DNA of 41,141 bases from a virus. This document shows, in pieces, positions 7,931-15,477 of the stretch; position 1 is the first letter of the stretch; each line of letters starts with the position of its first letter. The notes under the pieces are model-generated. The model did no database searches. It saw nothing but the letters and a program-made list of their open reading frames with translations, and was not told where the DNA came from. The stretch covers positions 1 to 41,141 of the IMG/VR virus record IMGVR_UViG_3300033980_000483, one strand, 5' to 3'. Position numbers and translations under genes: made by a program.

Positions 7931-8234
7931 TTGTCACCTCAACTTCCTTGATTATTTTTGCAGAGTATTCCTCGGAGTAAATGCCTTGTATTGGCTGCTG
8001 CATTAGCTCCAGGAGGGCAGCACCATATATATTGTCAAAATTCAATTTTATCCATTGAATATTTGATATCCAATACCCATTATCCCAAAGAACTTCTCCT
8101 ATCCTTTTTCCGTTTCTGAGCAGCCAATAGCTGTTATTTTTAAATTCTGTTTCTATGAGTTGAAGATTGTTTTTGTAAAACAACGCTTTCAACTGAGTCT
8201 CTGAAAGATTTAAAAGAAATGAAAAATCTACCAT
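7923..8234 (-). CDS. unknown small gene inside the type IV-B operon (103 aa)
   Basis: I choose the ATG at 8234, which has GAGG 8-9 bases upstream; a start at 8258 would overlap the previous gene. The protein has an N-terminal helix (LSETQLKALFYKNNLQL), then a beta hairpin region (NSYWLLRNGKRIGEVLWDNGYWISNIQW) and a helical end. No known Cas family recognised. Its tight fit (4-base gap upstream, 12-base overlap downstream) makes it a genuine operon member and a possible accessory or inhibitor/adaptor of the complex. Confidence 0.75.
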   Translation of the reverse strand: MVDFSFLLNLSETQLKALFYKNNLQLIETEFKNNSYWLLRNGKRIGEVLWDNGYWISNIQWIKLNFDNIYGAALLELMQQPIQGIYSEEYSAKIIKEVEVTNV

Positions 8235-8238
8235 ACTT

Positions 8239-8757
8239 TTATACCTCAATGTTCTCAACTTCTATAAATTCTTCTGGTTCATCTAACCCTAAACTGCGGT
8301 CTTCCTCAAACCGTAATCTACAAATTACTTGAATAATCCCTGCTTTGGTTCTCAGTAGTTCAAGTACATCCCACTCACTAAATCCGTGTGGTTGAATGTC
8401 AGCAATTAAATCCAACCATCCCATAAATACAAGATTTTGGTCAACGGGAAGTTCTTTTATTTCCGTTACATCTTCATTTACTCTTAGTATCCGTTGTGTT
8501 GGCTGAATTATTTTAGTTAACTCGATTGGGCGTAATTGTGAACAAAGTTTATCACAAAGTCGCTGCAAATAATCTTCTAAATTAGTTGATATTTCAGCAG
8601 AGTTTCTAATACTTGATTCCAAGTAAGTCCAGGTTTTAGTACCCATTGCGGGACTACGTTTTCTGTCACGGCACTTGAAAGCCCAATAGGTAAGACAAGC
8701 GGCTACGCCATAACATTTGTCTCGTGTTTGAGACATTCCATAATTATTATTGTTCAT
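8239..8757 (-). CDS. candidate Cas11-like small subunit (172 aa) or unknown
   Basis: Mostly helical 172-residue protein (TWTYLESSIRNSAEISTNLE, then YLQRLCDKLCSQLR) lying just before the 103-aa gene and csf2. Type IV-B operons are known to carry a helical small subunit (Cas11) of roughly this size, which is otherwise missing here, so this is the best candidate. I see no sequence motif that proves it. Start at 8757, 46 bases after the upstream gene's stop; the C-terminus is strongly acidic. Confidence 0.5.
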   Translation of the reverse strand: MNNNNYGMSQTRDKCYGVAACLTYWAFKCRDRKRSPAMGTKTWTYLESSIRNSAEISTNLEDYLQRLCDKLCSQLRPIELTKIIQPTQRILRVNEDVTEIKELPVDQNLVFMGWLDLIADIQPHGFSEWDVLELLRTKAGIIQVICRLRFEEDRSLGLDEPEEFIEVENIEV

Positions 8758-8803
8758 CTTAATTTTAAATTAACTAACATTATTATCGGAGAAAATTGGA
8801 CAT

Positions 8804-9682
8804 TTAAAACGGAACTTCTGCTAATTCTCCCATCGGCTCGACTACCATCTGAGTGACAATCTTTAACGCCTGTTTAGCAACAAATCCAGCCTTAATCACC
8901 ATCCGTTCCCACAATGCCCTAAACAGTCCTTTTCGTTTCTGCCACTGCCACACAATAACTTTAGTCGCTGGCAATGGCTCTATGCTCCCGATGACTATAT
9001 CGGAACTCCCATAAGAACCCCCAAAAAACTCTGAGACACCAAAAAATAAGGCGTTGTAGAGTTCAACCATCACCATACCGCCATGATCCGGCATACAGTC
9101 AAACGCGGTTACATCCTCAGAATTTTTAAGTTTTTCGTTAATTCTGGAGCGCCTAATTTGATCAAACATCTGATAAAAAATTAATATTCTGGCAACGTCA
9201 ACCCGTTCTAATACGGGCGGTGTAGCTATTCCTTGGTTGGGAGTGCCTGTGAATGCTCCCCACATAGCGCCCTTGGGACGGTTCTCAATATCAAAATAAA
9301 ATAGTCCCCATGATAACTGCTGTTTCCGGTAGGTTCTCACGGTTTTCTGGTCATGGAACGCGCCCGTCCAATAGGTTTTTAAATACTTGTCAGTCCAGTC
9401 AATAGGGATTGTTATTTGTACCTCACCCTGAACCGAACAGGCTAATAAATTATTCCAGTTCTCAGGAATAATCCTTTCCACGCCGTCGTTATCCTTGCGT
9501 ATAGCCTGATAATCAGTAGCAGCTCGCCATATCAATGAGTTCAGTATACCCATGTGCGTTAGTAATTGGCGATCGCTCATCTTGTCCGCCACGCCAAACG
9601 CCATTTCACGGGTGTCTAAAATTTGTTGGCGGGTGAGTACGGTTGTACCTTGCAATTCTGGGAGTTTTACGTTATTATTCAT
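8804..9682 (-). CDS. unknown first gene of the type IV-B operon (292 aa)
   Basis: I favour the ATG at 9682. A GTG at 9763 would add 27 residues of arginine/phenylalanine-rich sequence and has no ribosome site. No family recognised. N-terminal helical region, a central aromatic segment (YLKTYWTGAFHDQKTVRTYR, then QLSWGLFYFDIENRPKG), a glycine- and aromatic-rich stretch (LFFGVSEFFGGSYGSSD) and a C-terminal basic helix. No signal peptide. It is the first gene after the strong promoter at 9788-9816, so its product should be made with the Cas proteins. Confidence 0.7.
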   Translation of the reverse strand: MNNNVKLPELQGTTVLTRQQILDTREMAFGVADKMSDRQLLTHMGILNSLIWRAATDYQAIRKDNDGVERIIPENWNNLLACSVQGEVQITIPIDWTDKYLKTYWTGAFHDQKTVRTYRKQQLSWGLFYFDIENRPKGAMWGAFTGTPNQGIATPPVLERVDVARILIFYQMFDQIRRSRINEKLKNSEDVTAFDCMPDHGGMVMVELYNALFFGVSEFFGGSYGSSDIVIGSIEPLPATKVIVWQWQKRKGLFRALWERMVIKAGFVAKQALKIVTQMVVEPMGELAEVPF

Positions 9683-9787
9683 ATATATTTCTTGATCTGT
9701 GCGGGTGAAAAATGAGCAGATTGAGCGGACTGATAAAAAACGTCTTGGTGGGTTCAGGTCCACTGGGGCGTTTTGTCCGTTATAGGT

Positions 9788-9816
9788 ATTATAGGCTATT
9801 TCGATAAGATTATCAA
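9788..9816 (-). promoter_or_regulatory. promoter of the type IV-B operon with overlapping inverted repeat
   Basis: On the minus strand TTGATA (plus 9811-9816), 17-base spacer, TATAAT (plus 9788-9793): close to consensus. An inverted repeat GATAA-GA-TTATC at 9803-9814 overlaps the -35 and spacer and could be a repressor site. Leader to the ATG at 9682 is about 100 bases. The remaining part of the gap up to 10031 shows no other clear element or credible gene. Confidence 0.7.
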
Positions 9817-10031
9817 TATTTCAATAACCCTTGCTGTGACTAGGTTCTGGATTTTCCATACAGAATCTTTTTCTTCATGCCATATAACTTAAATGCGCTT
9901 AATCAAAAAGAGGATTTTAGGGGAAACAGATCAATCAGAAGAAAAAATTAATTAAATTCTTCACTTTTGGCAACCATGAATAAGATTCTGTAGGGAAAGC
10001 TGGGAGTGTAGACAGGATAAGGTTTTTGGGC

Positions 10032-10060
10032 TTGCAGGGATAAACACAATATGTTGTAAT
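10032..10060 (+). promoter_or_regulatory. probable promoter of the helicase gene
   Basis: TTGCAG at 10032-10037, 17-base spacer, TGTAAT at 10055-10060, followed by AT-rich sequence. An inverted repeat CCTGTG (10081-10086) / CACAGG (10117-10122) lies in the leader. Moderate match only. Confidence 0.45.
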
Positions 10061-10139
10061 ATATAAATTAAAATAGTGAACCTGTGCGAACAGATCCACT
10101 ATTGCCATAACCTCTACACAGGCTAATAGCAAAACTATT

Positions 10140-11753
10140 ATGACACAATTAGAGTTGATTAAGCAAGAAATAAACCCTCCAATTTTGAGAGATTATCAAA
10201 TTGGGTTTATCGAAGACATTTACAAAGCAATTGAAGAAGGGTATAAACGTATTTTAGGGGTATCTGGCACAGGGTCAGGTAAAACCGTAATAGCATCTAA
10301 AATTGTGGCTGATGCCGTAAGTGAGGGCAAAAAAGTTTTATTTATCGTCCACCTTGATGTTTTGGTTGGACAAACCCATGAAAAATTTGCAGCCTTTGGG
10401 ATTGAGTGCGGGTTTATCAAAGCAGGGTGGAAAGAGAATCAAGACGCATTAGTTCAGATTGCATCGGCTCAAACATTACCGCGTCGGAATTGGTGGAAAC
10501 AAGGATTTGTGCCAGATTTAATTATTTGTGATGAAGCTCACGAAACTAGCTGGATAACGGTAGTTTCTCAGTTACTCAATGAAAATGAACAGGCTACAGT
10601 AATTGGATTGACGGCCACACCATACCGATTGTCTAAAAAACAGGGTATGGGTGATAAGTATGATGTTTTAGTGGCTGCACCCACGCCAGGGGAGCTAATG
10701 CAGCGCGGTTTTTTATGTTCACCCGTTTACTACGGATTGAAAGCCCCTGATTTATCAAAAATCCGAACTGTGGCAGGTGACTACTCTGATAGTGGGCTAA
10801 GTGACGTAATGAATGATGGCGACGTGCTTCAGTCAATGTTGCAAAACTGGCAACGGTTAGCGAGTGACCGGAAAACAATTGCCTTTGCAGTTGACGTAAA
10901 ACATTCACAAGCGATCGCTCGCACATTTAACAACGCCGGAATTGTAGCGGAACATTTAGACGGGAACACGCCAATACCCGTTAGACAGCAAATGTTTAGG
11001 CGTTTAGCCAGTGGACAAACTCAAGTTTTATCATCCTGTCAAGCATTACAAATAGGATTTGATTGCCCGCCGGCTGACTGCGTTTTAATGTGCCGTCCCA
11101 CCAAGTCTAAATCAATCTATTTTCAACAACTGGGTCGCGGGTTACGTCCGTTTCCTGGTAAAGCGAATTGCATGGTATTAGACCAAGCTGGAAATGTAAA
11201 GCGGTTCGGGTTTGTTGAATCAATCAAAGGATTTTGGCTAACCAGTGGCAGGAATGAAGATGGCGACGCGCCCATGAAGGAATGTCCTGACTGTCATCAA
11301 CTCCATTATTGCTTTGTTGAAAAGTGCGATTGTGGTTATATTTTCCCTAAAAATGAAGCTGCAAAACCACTAGGGATGATGGTTGAATTAAAACCGAAAA
11401 CAGCCCCCGCACCTAAGCAGGTAACTCCAGATCCTCTAATTGAGGAAAAACGGGCATTTGTAAAAGAGGCACTAGCTAAAGTGTGGAAATACAAAATGAA
11501 GCCCGGATGGGTCTATTTCCAATTTAAAGATAAATACGGGAAAATCCCAGCTAGGGATTTGTTTTATCAGGGGATATTTGGTGAAAATCCTACGGAGCTA
11601 GATAAAGAAAGATATTGGCAATTTCTTGTAAGCAAGTCACCGGATGATGAGAACTATTGCCAGCAATATTACATATATGAGTTTGGCGAAAAAAGAATGA
11701 AATCAGCCGAACCAGTGTTAAGTTCTTTTGAAAAGTTACTGATACCGTTTTAA
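10140..11753 (+). CDS. superfamily 2 DEAH-box helicase
   Basis: 537 residues. Motif I GTGSGKT (43-49), motif II DEAH (131-134), motif III TATP (158-161), motif VI QQLGRGLRP (329-337), so both RecA-like domains are intact. A zinc-binding module follows (C382, C385, C396, C398 with CGYIF), as in phage/restriction-like SF2 helicases, then a basic C-terminus. Likely unwinds DNA during phage replication or recombination. Single-gene transcript: own promoter upstream and a strong terminator 24 bases downstream. Confidence 0.9.
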   Translation: MTQLELIKQEINPPILRDYQIGFIEDIYKAIEEGYKRILGVSGTGSGKTVIASKIVADAVSEGKKVLFIVHLDVLVGQTHEKFAAFGIECGFIKAGWKENQDALVQIASAQTLPRRNWWKQGFVPDLIICDEAHETSWITVVSQLLNENEQATVIGLTATPYRLSKKQGMGDKYDVLVAAPTPGELMQRGFLCSPVYYGLKAPDLSKIRTVAGDYSDSGLSDVMNDGDVLQSMLQNWQRLASDRKTIAFAVDVKHSQAIARTFNNAGIVAEHLDGNTPIPVRQQMFRRLASGQTQVLSSCQALQIGFDCPPADCVLMCRPTKSKSIYFQQLGRGLRPFPGKANCMVLDQAGNVKRFGFVESIKGFWLTSGRNEDGDAPMKECPDCHQLHYCFVEKCDCGYIFPKNEAAKPLGMMVELKPKTAPAPKQVTPDPLIEEKRAFVKEALAKVWKYKMKPGWVYFQFKDKYGKIPARDLFYQGIFGENPTELDKERYWQFLVSKSPDDENYCQQYYIYEFGEKRMKSAEPVLSSFEKLLIPF

Positions 11754-11776
11754 TTGCCTAGATGCCCGACAATATA

Positions 11777-11815
11777 AAACGCGACTATTCAAAATATCTG
11801 AATAATCGCGTTTTT
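11777..11815. terminator. bidirectional rho-independent terminator
   Basis: Long stem: AAAACGCGA with one mismatch then TATTCA pairing with TGAATA and TCGCGTTTT; loop AAATATC. T-run on the plus side, T-rich on the minus side too. It separates the convergent helicase gene and the HTH gene at 11830. Confidence 0.9.
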
Positions 11816-11829
11816 GTCTTTTCATTTGA

Positions 11830-12075
11830 CTATTTCCCCAAAAAGAAATTTAACCCATCTTCGTTAAGCTTGACTTTAAAATCTCGACTTTGCAAGAATT
11901 TCTTGACATCTTTAAACGTCACCATTAAACGAGTTTTGTTAACTTTTTGTATTGGCAACTGCCCTGAATCACACCAGTGCGACACAGCCGCTCTACTAAC
12001 TCCTAATAATTTAGCAACCTTGCATAAAGATAAGCTATCGTAATGGCAAATAATGGAAATATTATGCTTTTGCAA
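11830..12075 (-). CDS. small helix-turn-helix DNA-binding protein
   Basis: 81 residues. SLCKVAKLLGVSRAAVSHWC (about residues 16-35) is a clear helix-turn-helix, followed by a short wing-like strand and a VKKFLQSR helix, as in MerR/excisionase-type phage regulators. The frame opens with TTG at 12075; GGAGGT lies 15 bases upstream, a poor spacing, so the true start is uncertain. Likely a small transcription factor or excisionase-like protein. Ends before the bidirectional terminator. Confidence 0.65.
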   Translation of the reverse strand: MQKHNISIICHYDSLSLCKVAKLLGVSRAAVSHWCDSGQLPIQKVNKTRLMVTFKDVKKFLQSRDFKVKLNEDGLNFFLGK

Positions 12076-12221
12076 TAGTGCCTGACGGCTACCTCCGTTC
12101 TGCTAAACCCATGTTTACTAAGCTCATTGACAATTCTACTTGGAAGTATAAACCCGGCGTTATCCTGCACTATCTCTATCTCTTTTTAACTCCAACATTT
12201 ATTGCCCTTCTGTCTTGCCAT
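12066..12221 (-). pseudogene. broken SANT/HTH-like gene after dCTP deaminase
   Basis: An ATG at 12221 shares one base with the dCTP deaminase stop (TAATG) and is preceded by GAGGGTG, a good coupled start. After MARQKGNKCWS comes an in-frame TAA at 12188-12186, and the same frame then reads KEIEIVQDNAGF and SRIVNELSKHGFSRTEVAVR, the W-S/T-x-x-E start and helix pattern of SANT/Myb-like phage proteins. So one nonsense codon appears to have killed a real gene. The frame stays open to about 12003, overlapping the next gene. Confidence 0.5.
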
Positions 12222-12832
12222 TACACCCTCGCCAATACAATTTGCTCAGGTTGATCTTGATATTTACCCTGCCTATCTTCATAAGAAACAGCGCATGGTT
12301 CACCTTTGAAAAATAGCAGTTGACAAATACCTTCATTCGCATACACTCGACAATCTGCACTTGATGAATTGGATATCTCGATAGTTAAATTCCCTCGCCA
12401 CGAACTTTCTACAGGTGTTAAATTAGCTATTAAACCAGCTCTCGCATAAGTTGATTTTCCCACACAAATAGCTGTTAAATCTGACGGCATTTCTAACCTT
12501 TCAATTGCCACACCCAGCCCGTAAGAATGAGCGGGGATTATGAAAAAATCACCCCATTGATCACGCTGTAATTCTACTGACTCTAAATTACCAGAATTAA
12601 AGTTTTTAGGGTTAACAATTGTACCCGGAATATGCTTAAAAACTTTAAATTCTTTAGGGCTTAATCGGATATCGTAACCGTAAGACGACAGCCCATAACT
12701 AATCACTTTCCTGATCTGATTCTCCATTAGTTCATGACCGCAGATACTAACCTCTCTAATTAATTGAGGCTGAAATGGGTTGATCATCCCACTAGCTGCC
12801 AATTCCGTTATCTGTGCATCGTTTAAAATCAT
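12221..12832 (-). CDS. dcd: dCTP deaminase (dUTPase-superfamily trimer)
   Basis: 203 residues. YGYDIRL (51-57), GKSTYAR (125-131, triphosphate binding), the catalytic glutamate in TPVESSWRG (E142) and the C-terminal EGICQLLFF motif are all present, matching Dcd rather than dUTPase. It converts dCTP to dUTP, feeding dTTP synthesis for phage replication. Normal length. Follows a small gene by 9 bases. Confidence 0.92.
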   Translation of the reverse strand: MILNDAQITELAASGMINPFQPQLIREVSICGHELMENQIRKVISYGLSSYGYDIRLSPKEFKVFKHIPGTIVNPKNFNSGNLESVELQRDQWGDFFIIPAHSYGLGVAIERLEMPSDLTAICVGKSTYARAGLIANLTPVESSWRGNLTIEISNSSSADCRVYANEGICQLLFFKGEPCAVSYEDRQGKYQDQPEQIVLARV

Positions 12833-12841
12833 GATTAACTC

Positions 12842-13015
12842 TTAAATAAACAATTGCTTTAATATTGAAACTGCGTTGTGATAGTTGCGGTCAAGGTGCA
12901 TGACAACGATTTTATTCACATAATAAAAACCGTCGCTCCGTCGTTCAATTCTGCCACTGCCTCTATTCCCAAATCCGTCTAATAATGATTGAAGTTTCTG
13001 CGTTAAATCATCCAT
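12842..13015 (-). CDS. short hypothetical protein (57 aa)
   Basis: ATG at 13015, stop TAA at 12842, just before the dcd gene. The product begins MDDLTQKLQSLLDGFGNRG and ends in a helix (NAVSILKQLF), with an internal FYYVNKIVVMHLDRNYHN strand pair. No ribosome site is obvious. It looks coding by composition and operon position, and shares a 53-base divergent gap with the sigma factor gene. No family recognised. Confidence 0.5.
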   Translation of the reverse strand: MDDLTQKLQSLLDGFGNRGSGRIERRSDGFYYVNKIVVMHLDRNYHNAVSILKQLFI

Positions 13016-13068
13016 GATTGTATTAGATTATAGATATTCAGATAATTTTATCACAACTTCAATCACTT

Positions 13069-14205
13069 ATGTCAAATACCAATTATGAAGACAATCTTCA
13101 ATTATTAATCAATTATCACGCCACTAAAGATATAAGAATTAGAAACAAGATTGTTATTAACAACATGGGACTAGTCCATAAAGTTGCTCATAAAATGACC
13201 TTCTGCTGTGACCTACCCTATGATGATTTAGTCCAAATTGGGGCAACTGGATTAATTAGGGCAATTGAGAGATTTGACCCTGAAAAGAAGTGTAAATTAT
13301 CAAGTATTGCGGTTCTATTTATTAATGGTGCAATCTTGCAATTTATCCGTGACAAGGGGCGGCTGATCAAAGTTCCTAGAACACTACAAGAAACTCACCA
13401 AAAGATTAAACGGTATGCACAAAAGCACGGCGTTACCTATGAACAAGCTGCTTTATCTCTTGATATTCCATTGGACTTAGCTAAAGAATGTGCAACGGCG
13501 TGTAATCAGCATAATTCTGAATTACCGGAGGCTTTGACGGATGAACGACAGGAGGAACTGGATAGAATCACGCCATTGATAAACCAGTTGCCGGAACTAC
13601 ACGCCGCTGTTATCAACGGACTTTATATTAACAGAATCCCCATTGGCGAACTTGCCAGACTTCACGGCATGGGGTCCAGGAAGATCCGCCAAATTGAAAA
13701 AGAGGGATTGGAAAAGTTACGCGCCATTGCTGACGGGCGTGTTAAATGTCCTAGATGCCAGAGTTACAACACCGTTAGGCGTGGCGTTAGGTATTCTTGC
13801 AAAAGTTGTAAATATTGGTTTAGGGTCAATCCCAAGCCGACCGCGCCTGTCGGTTTTGATATTGAATTAAAGCTAAAAGTTATTGAAGCAATTGAGCTTG
13901 GAAAATCTTTGCAGTGGTGTGAGATATTTTTGGGCGTAGACTCCACAACCGCTTGTAAATGGCGGAAAAAATATGTTATTGATAAATCTATAAATCTATT
14001 GATTACCCGGCACATGGCACTATCTGAGCAATGGCAACTGACCGCAAAGTTTGCTGATTTAGCAGATTTTATAGTTAAAAAATGCCCTGCTACTGTGGAA
14101 CGCGAAGCGGCGTTAGAGGCGTTGACTGTGGCAATGTCAAAATCACAATTGGCTTGTTCTGTGACGACGGCGGTTAAATCTACGACGGCGAAACCTGGAA
14201 AATAG
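13069..14205 (+). CDS. phage sigma factor fused to a zinc ribbon and HTH
   Basis: 378 residues. Region 2 spans about 30-97 (DLVQIGATGLIRAIERFDPE, then LQFIRDKG), region 3 about 104-150, region 4 about 170-217 with its HTH (IPIGELARLHGMGSRKIRQIE). After this sigma70-family part comes a zinc ribbon (C227, C230, C244, C247, ending YWFR), the InsA-like ribbon seen in insertion-sequence transposases, then a further HTH (VIEAIELGKSLQWCEIFLGV). It probably directs host RNA polymerase to phage late promoters. The C-terminal fusion is unusual. It begins the plus-strand packaging/modification block. Confidence 0.85.
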   Translation: MSNTNYEDNLQLLINYHATKDIRIRNKIVINNMGLVHKVAHKMTFCCDLPYDDLVQIGATGLIRAIERFDPEKKCKLSSIAVLFINGAILQFIRDKGRLIKVPRTLQETHQKIKRYAQKHGVTYEQAALSLDIPLDLAKECATACNQHNSELPEALTDERQEELDRITPLINQLPELHAAVINGLYINRIPIGELARLHGMGSRKIRQIEKEGLEKLRAIADGRVKCPRCQSYNTVRRGVRYSCKSCKYWFRVNPKPTAPVGFDIELKLKVIEAIELGKSLQWCEIFLGVDSTTACKWRKKYVIDKSINLLITRHMALSEQWQLTAKFADLADFIVKKCPATVEREAALEALTVAMSKSQLACSVTTAVKSTTAKPGK

Positions 14206-14285
14206 TAATTGCGATCGCTGTCACAAGATGGCGATTTTTTATTAATGTGCAATTATTGAGTTAGTTGCTAATAGGAATTACTAAA

Positions 14286-14849
14286 TTGAGATGGGAGAAA
14301 TTACCACGACCTTGGACTAAAGAACAATGTCGCCGCCGCTATGTTGAGGCTGATGATGACATAGGAATTAGGGGACTAGCAGACGCATCTGGACAGTCAA
14401 AGGGGACGGTCGAAGGCTGGGTAAAACGAGAATTGTGGCTAGATCAGAGGCGACAGTATCGTGACACCCTCAAGACGACCATTCAGGAGAAGACTATTGA
14501 AAAAACATCTGAGAAAATATCAGATGAATTGTCAGATATAGTTATTGAAAACTACAAAGTTCACAAATTAGCAAGGGATTATGTTGCTAAAATTATTGAA
14601 CTTAAAGCTCGACAATTACAGGAAGATTTGAAGTTAGCAGGGGAGGAAAAGAAGAAAGCGATCGCTCAACATAACGCGGCGGAAGTTAATCAATGGTCAC
14701 AGGCGTTAAAACGGTCAACAGATGCCATTAATGAGGTGAGGGGTATTAAATACTTCATTGACATTAATGCGGCTGCTGACAAGCTATCTAGGGAAGGTTA
14801 CGAAATAATAGATCCAAGCGAGAAACCAAATGAACAAACAGACGATTAA
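14286..14849 (+). CDS. terminase small subunit candidate
   Basis: I choose the TTG at 14286 because AGGAA lies 8 bases upstream; a TTG at 14265 has no site. The 187-residue product has an N-terminal HTH (RGLADASGQSKGTVEGWVKR, as in small terminases that bind pac/cos) and a long lysine/glutamate coiled coil (KARQLQEDLKLAGEEKKKAI). It ends overlapping the ParB-like gene by 20 bases and precedes the large terminase by 2.7 kb. A general phage DNA-binding protein is the alternative. Confidence 0.6.
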   Translation: MRWEKLPRPWTKEQCRRRYVEADDDIGIRGLADASGQSKGTVEGWVKRELWLDQRRQYRDTLKTTIQEKTIEKTSEKISDELSDIVIENYKVHKLARDYVAKIIELKARQLQEDLKLAGEEKKKAIAQHNAAEVNQWSQALKRSTDAINEVRGIKYFIDINAAADKLSREGYEIIDPSEKPNEQTDD

Positions 14850-15477
14850 GCGTAGTCAGATTGAGGAATGGGATATTGACAGATTAATGGCGTATAAACA
14901 CAACGCCAAATTACATCCTGATTCCCATGTGGATCAGATAGCAAACTCCATTGAGGAATTTACATTTTTAGATCCGGTGGCAGTTGATGAGAAGGGAGAA
15001 TTGCTAGAGGGTCACGGACGGCTTTTAGCAGCTAAGAAGCGAGGCGACACCACTATCCCAGTGATTCAGGTAACGGGACTGACTGAAGCCCAAAAAGTCG
15101 CCTATAGGTTAACTCACAATAAGTTGACAATGAATACGGGCTTTGACCCGGAACTGCTGAAGATTGATTTTGAGTTTTTGCAGGATGAAGGGTTTGATCT
15201 GGATTTGACCGGGTTTAGTGAGTTGGAGTTGAGCTTTTTGGATGAGGAAAAGCCCGATGATTCAGAATGGGGGGACGCGCTTGGCGATATTCCGTCTGGC
15301 GATCGCGCTACGTTATCAAGTATGAATTTTACGTTAACAGAGGAACAGGTTGCCACCGTGAAAGATGCTATTAGCGTGGCGAAGGGGATGGGAGAATTTG
15401 ATGAGAGTCCGAATCAAAATTCAAACGGCAATTCATTAGCGAGAATATGTGAAATGTTTGTAGGGAGTCATGGGTAA
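14830..15477 (+). CDS. ParB/Srx-fold nuclease-domain protein
   Basis: 215 residues. The N-terminal domain carries the ParB signature: LHPDSHVDQIANSIEEF, then LDPVAVDEKGELLEGHGRLL with G61-H-G-R64, and KLTMNTGFDPELL. Such ParB-like proteins are common next to terminases and DNA-modification genes in phages and often show nuclease or CTPase activity. The acidic C-terminal part (about 135 onward) has no recognised domain. Overlaps the Mom-like gene by 8 bases. Confidence 0.85.
   Translation: MNKQTIKRSQIEEWDIDRLMAYKHNAKLHPDSHVDQIANSIEEFTFLDPVAVDEKGELLEGHGRLLAAKKRGDTTIPVIQVTGLTEAQKVAYRLTHNKLTMNTGFDPELLKIDFEFLQDEGFDLDLTGFSELELSFLDEEKPDDSEWGDALGDIPSGDRATLSSMNFTLTEEQVATVKDAISVAKGMGEFDESPNQNSNGNSLARICEMFVGSHG

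Noticed and set aside
9935-10132. 65-aa minus-strand reading frame in the gap before the helicase
   Set aside because: No ribosome site, odd composition, and it covers the probable helicase promoter.
11762-12043. 93-aa plus-strand reading frame after the helicase
   Set aside because: It runs through the terminator and lies antisense to the HTH gene, with no start signal.
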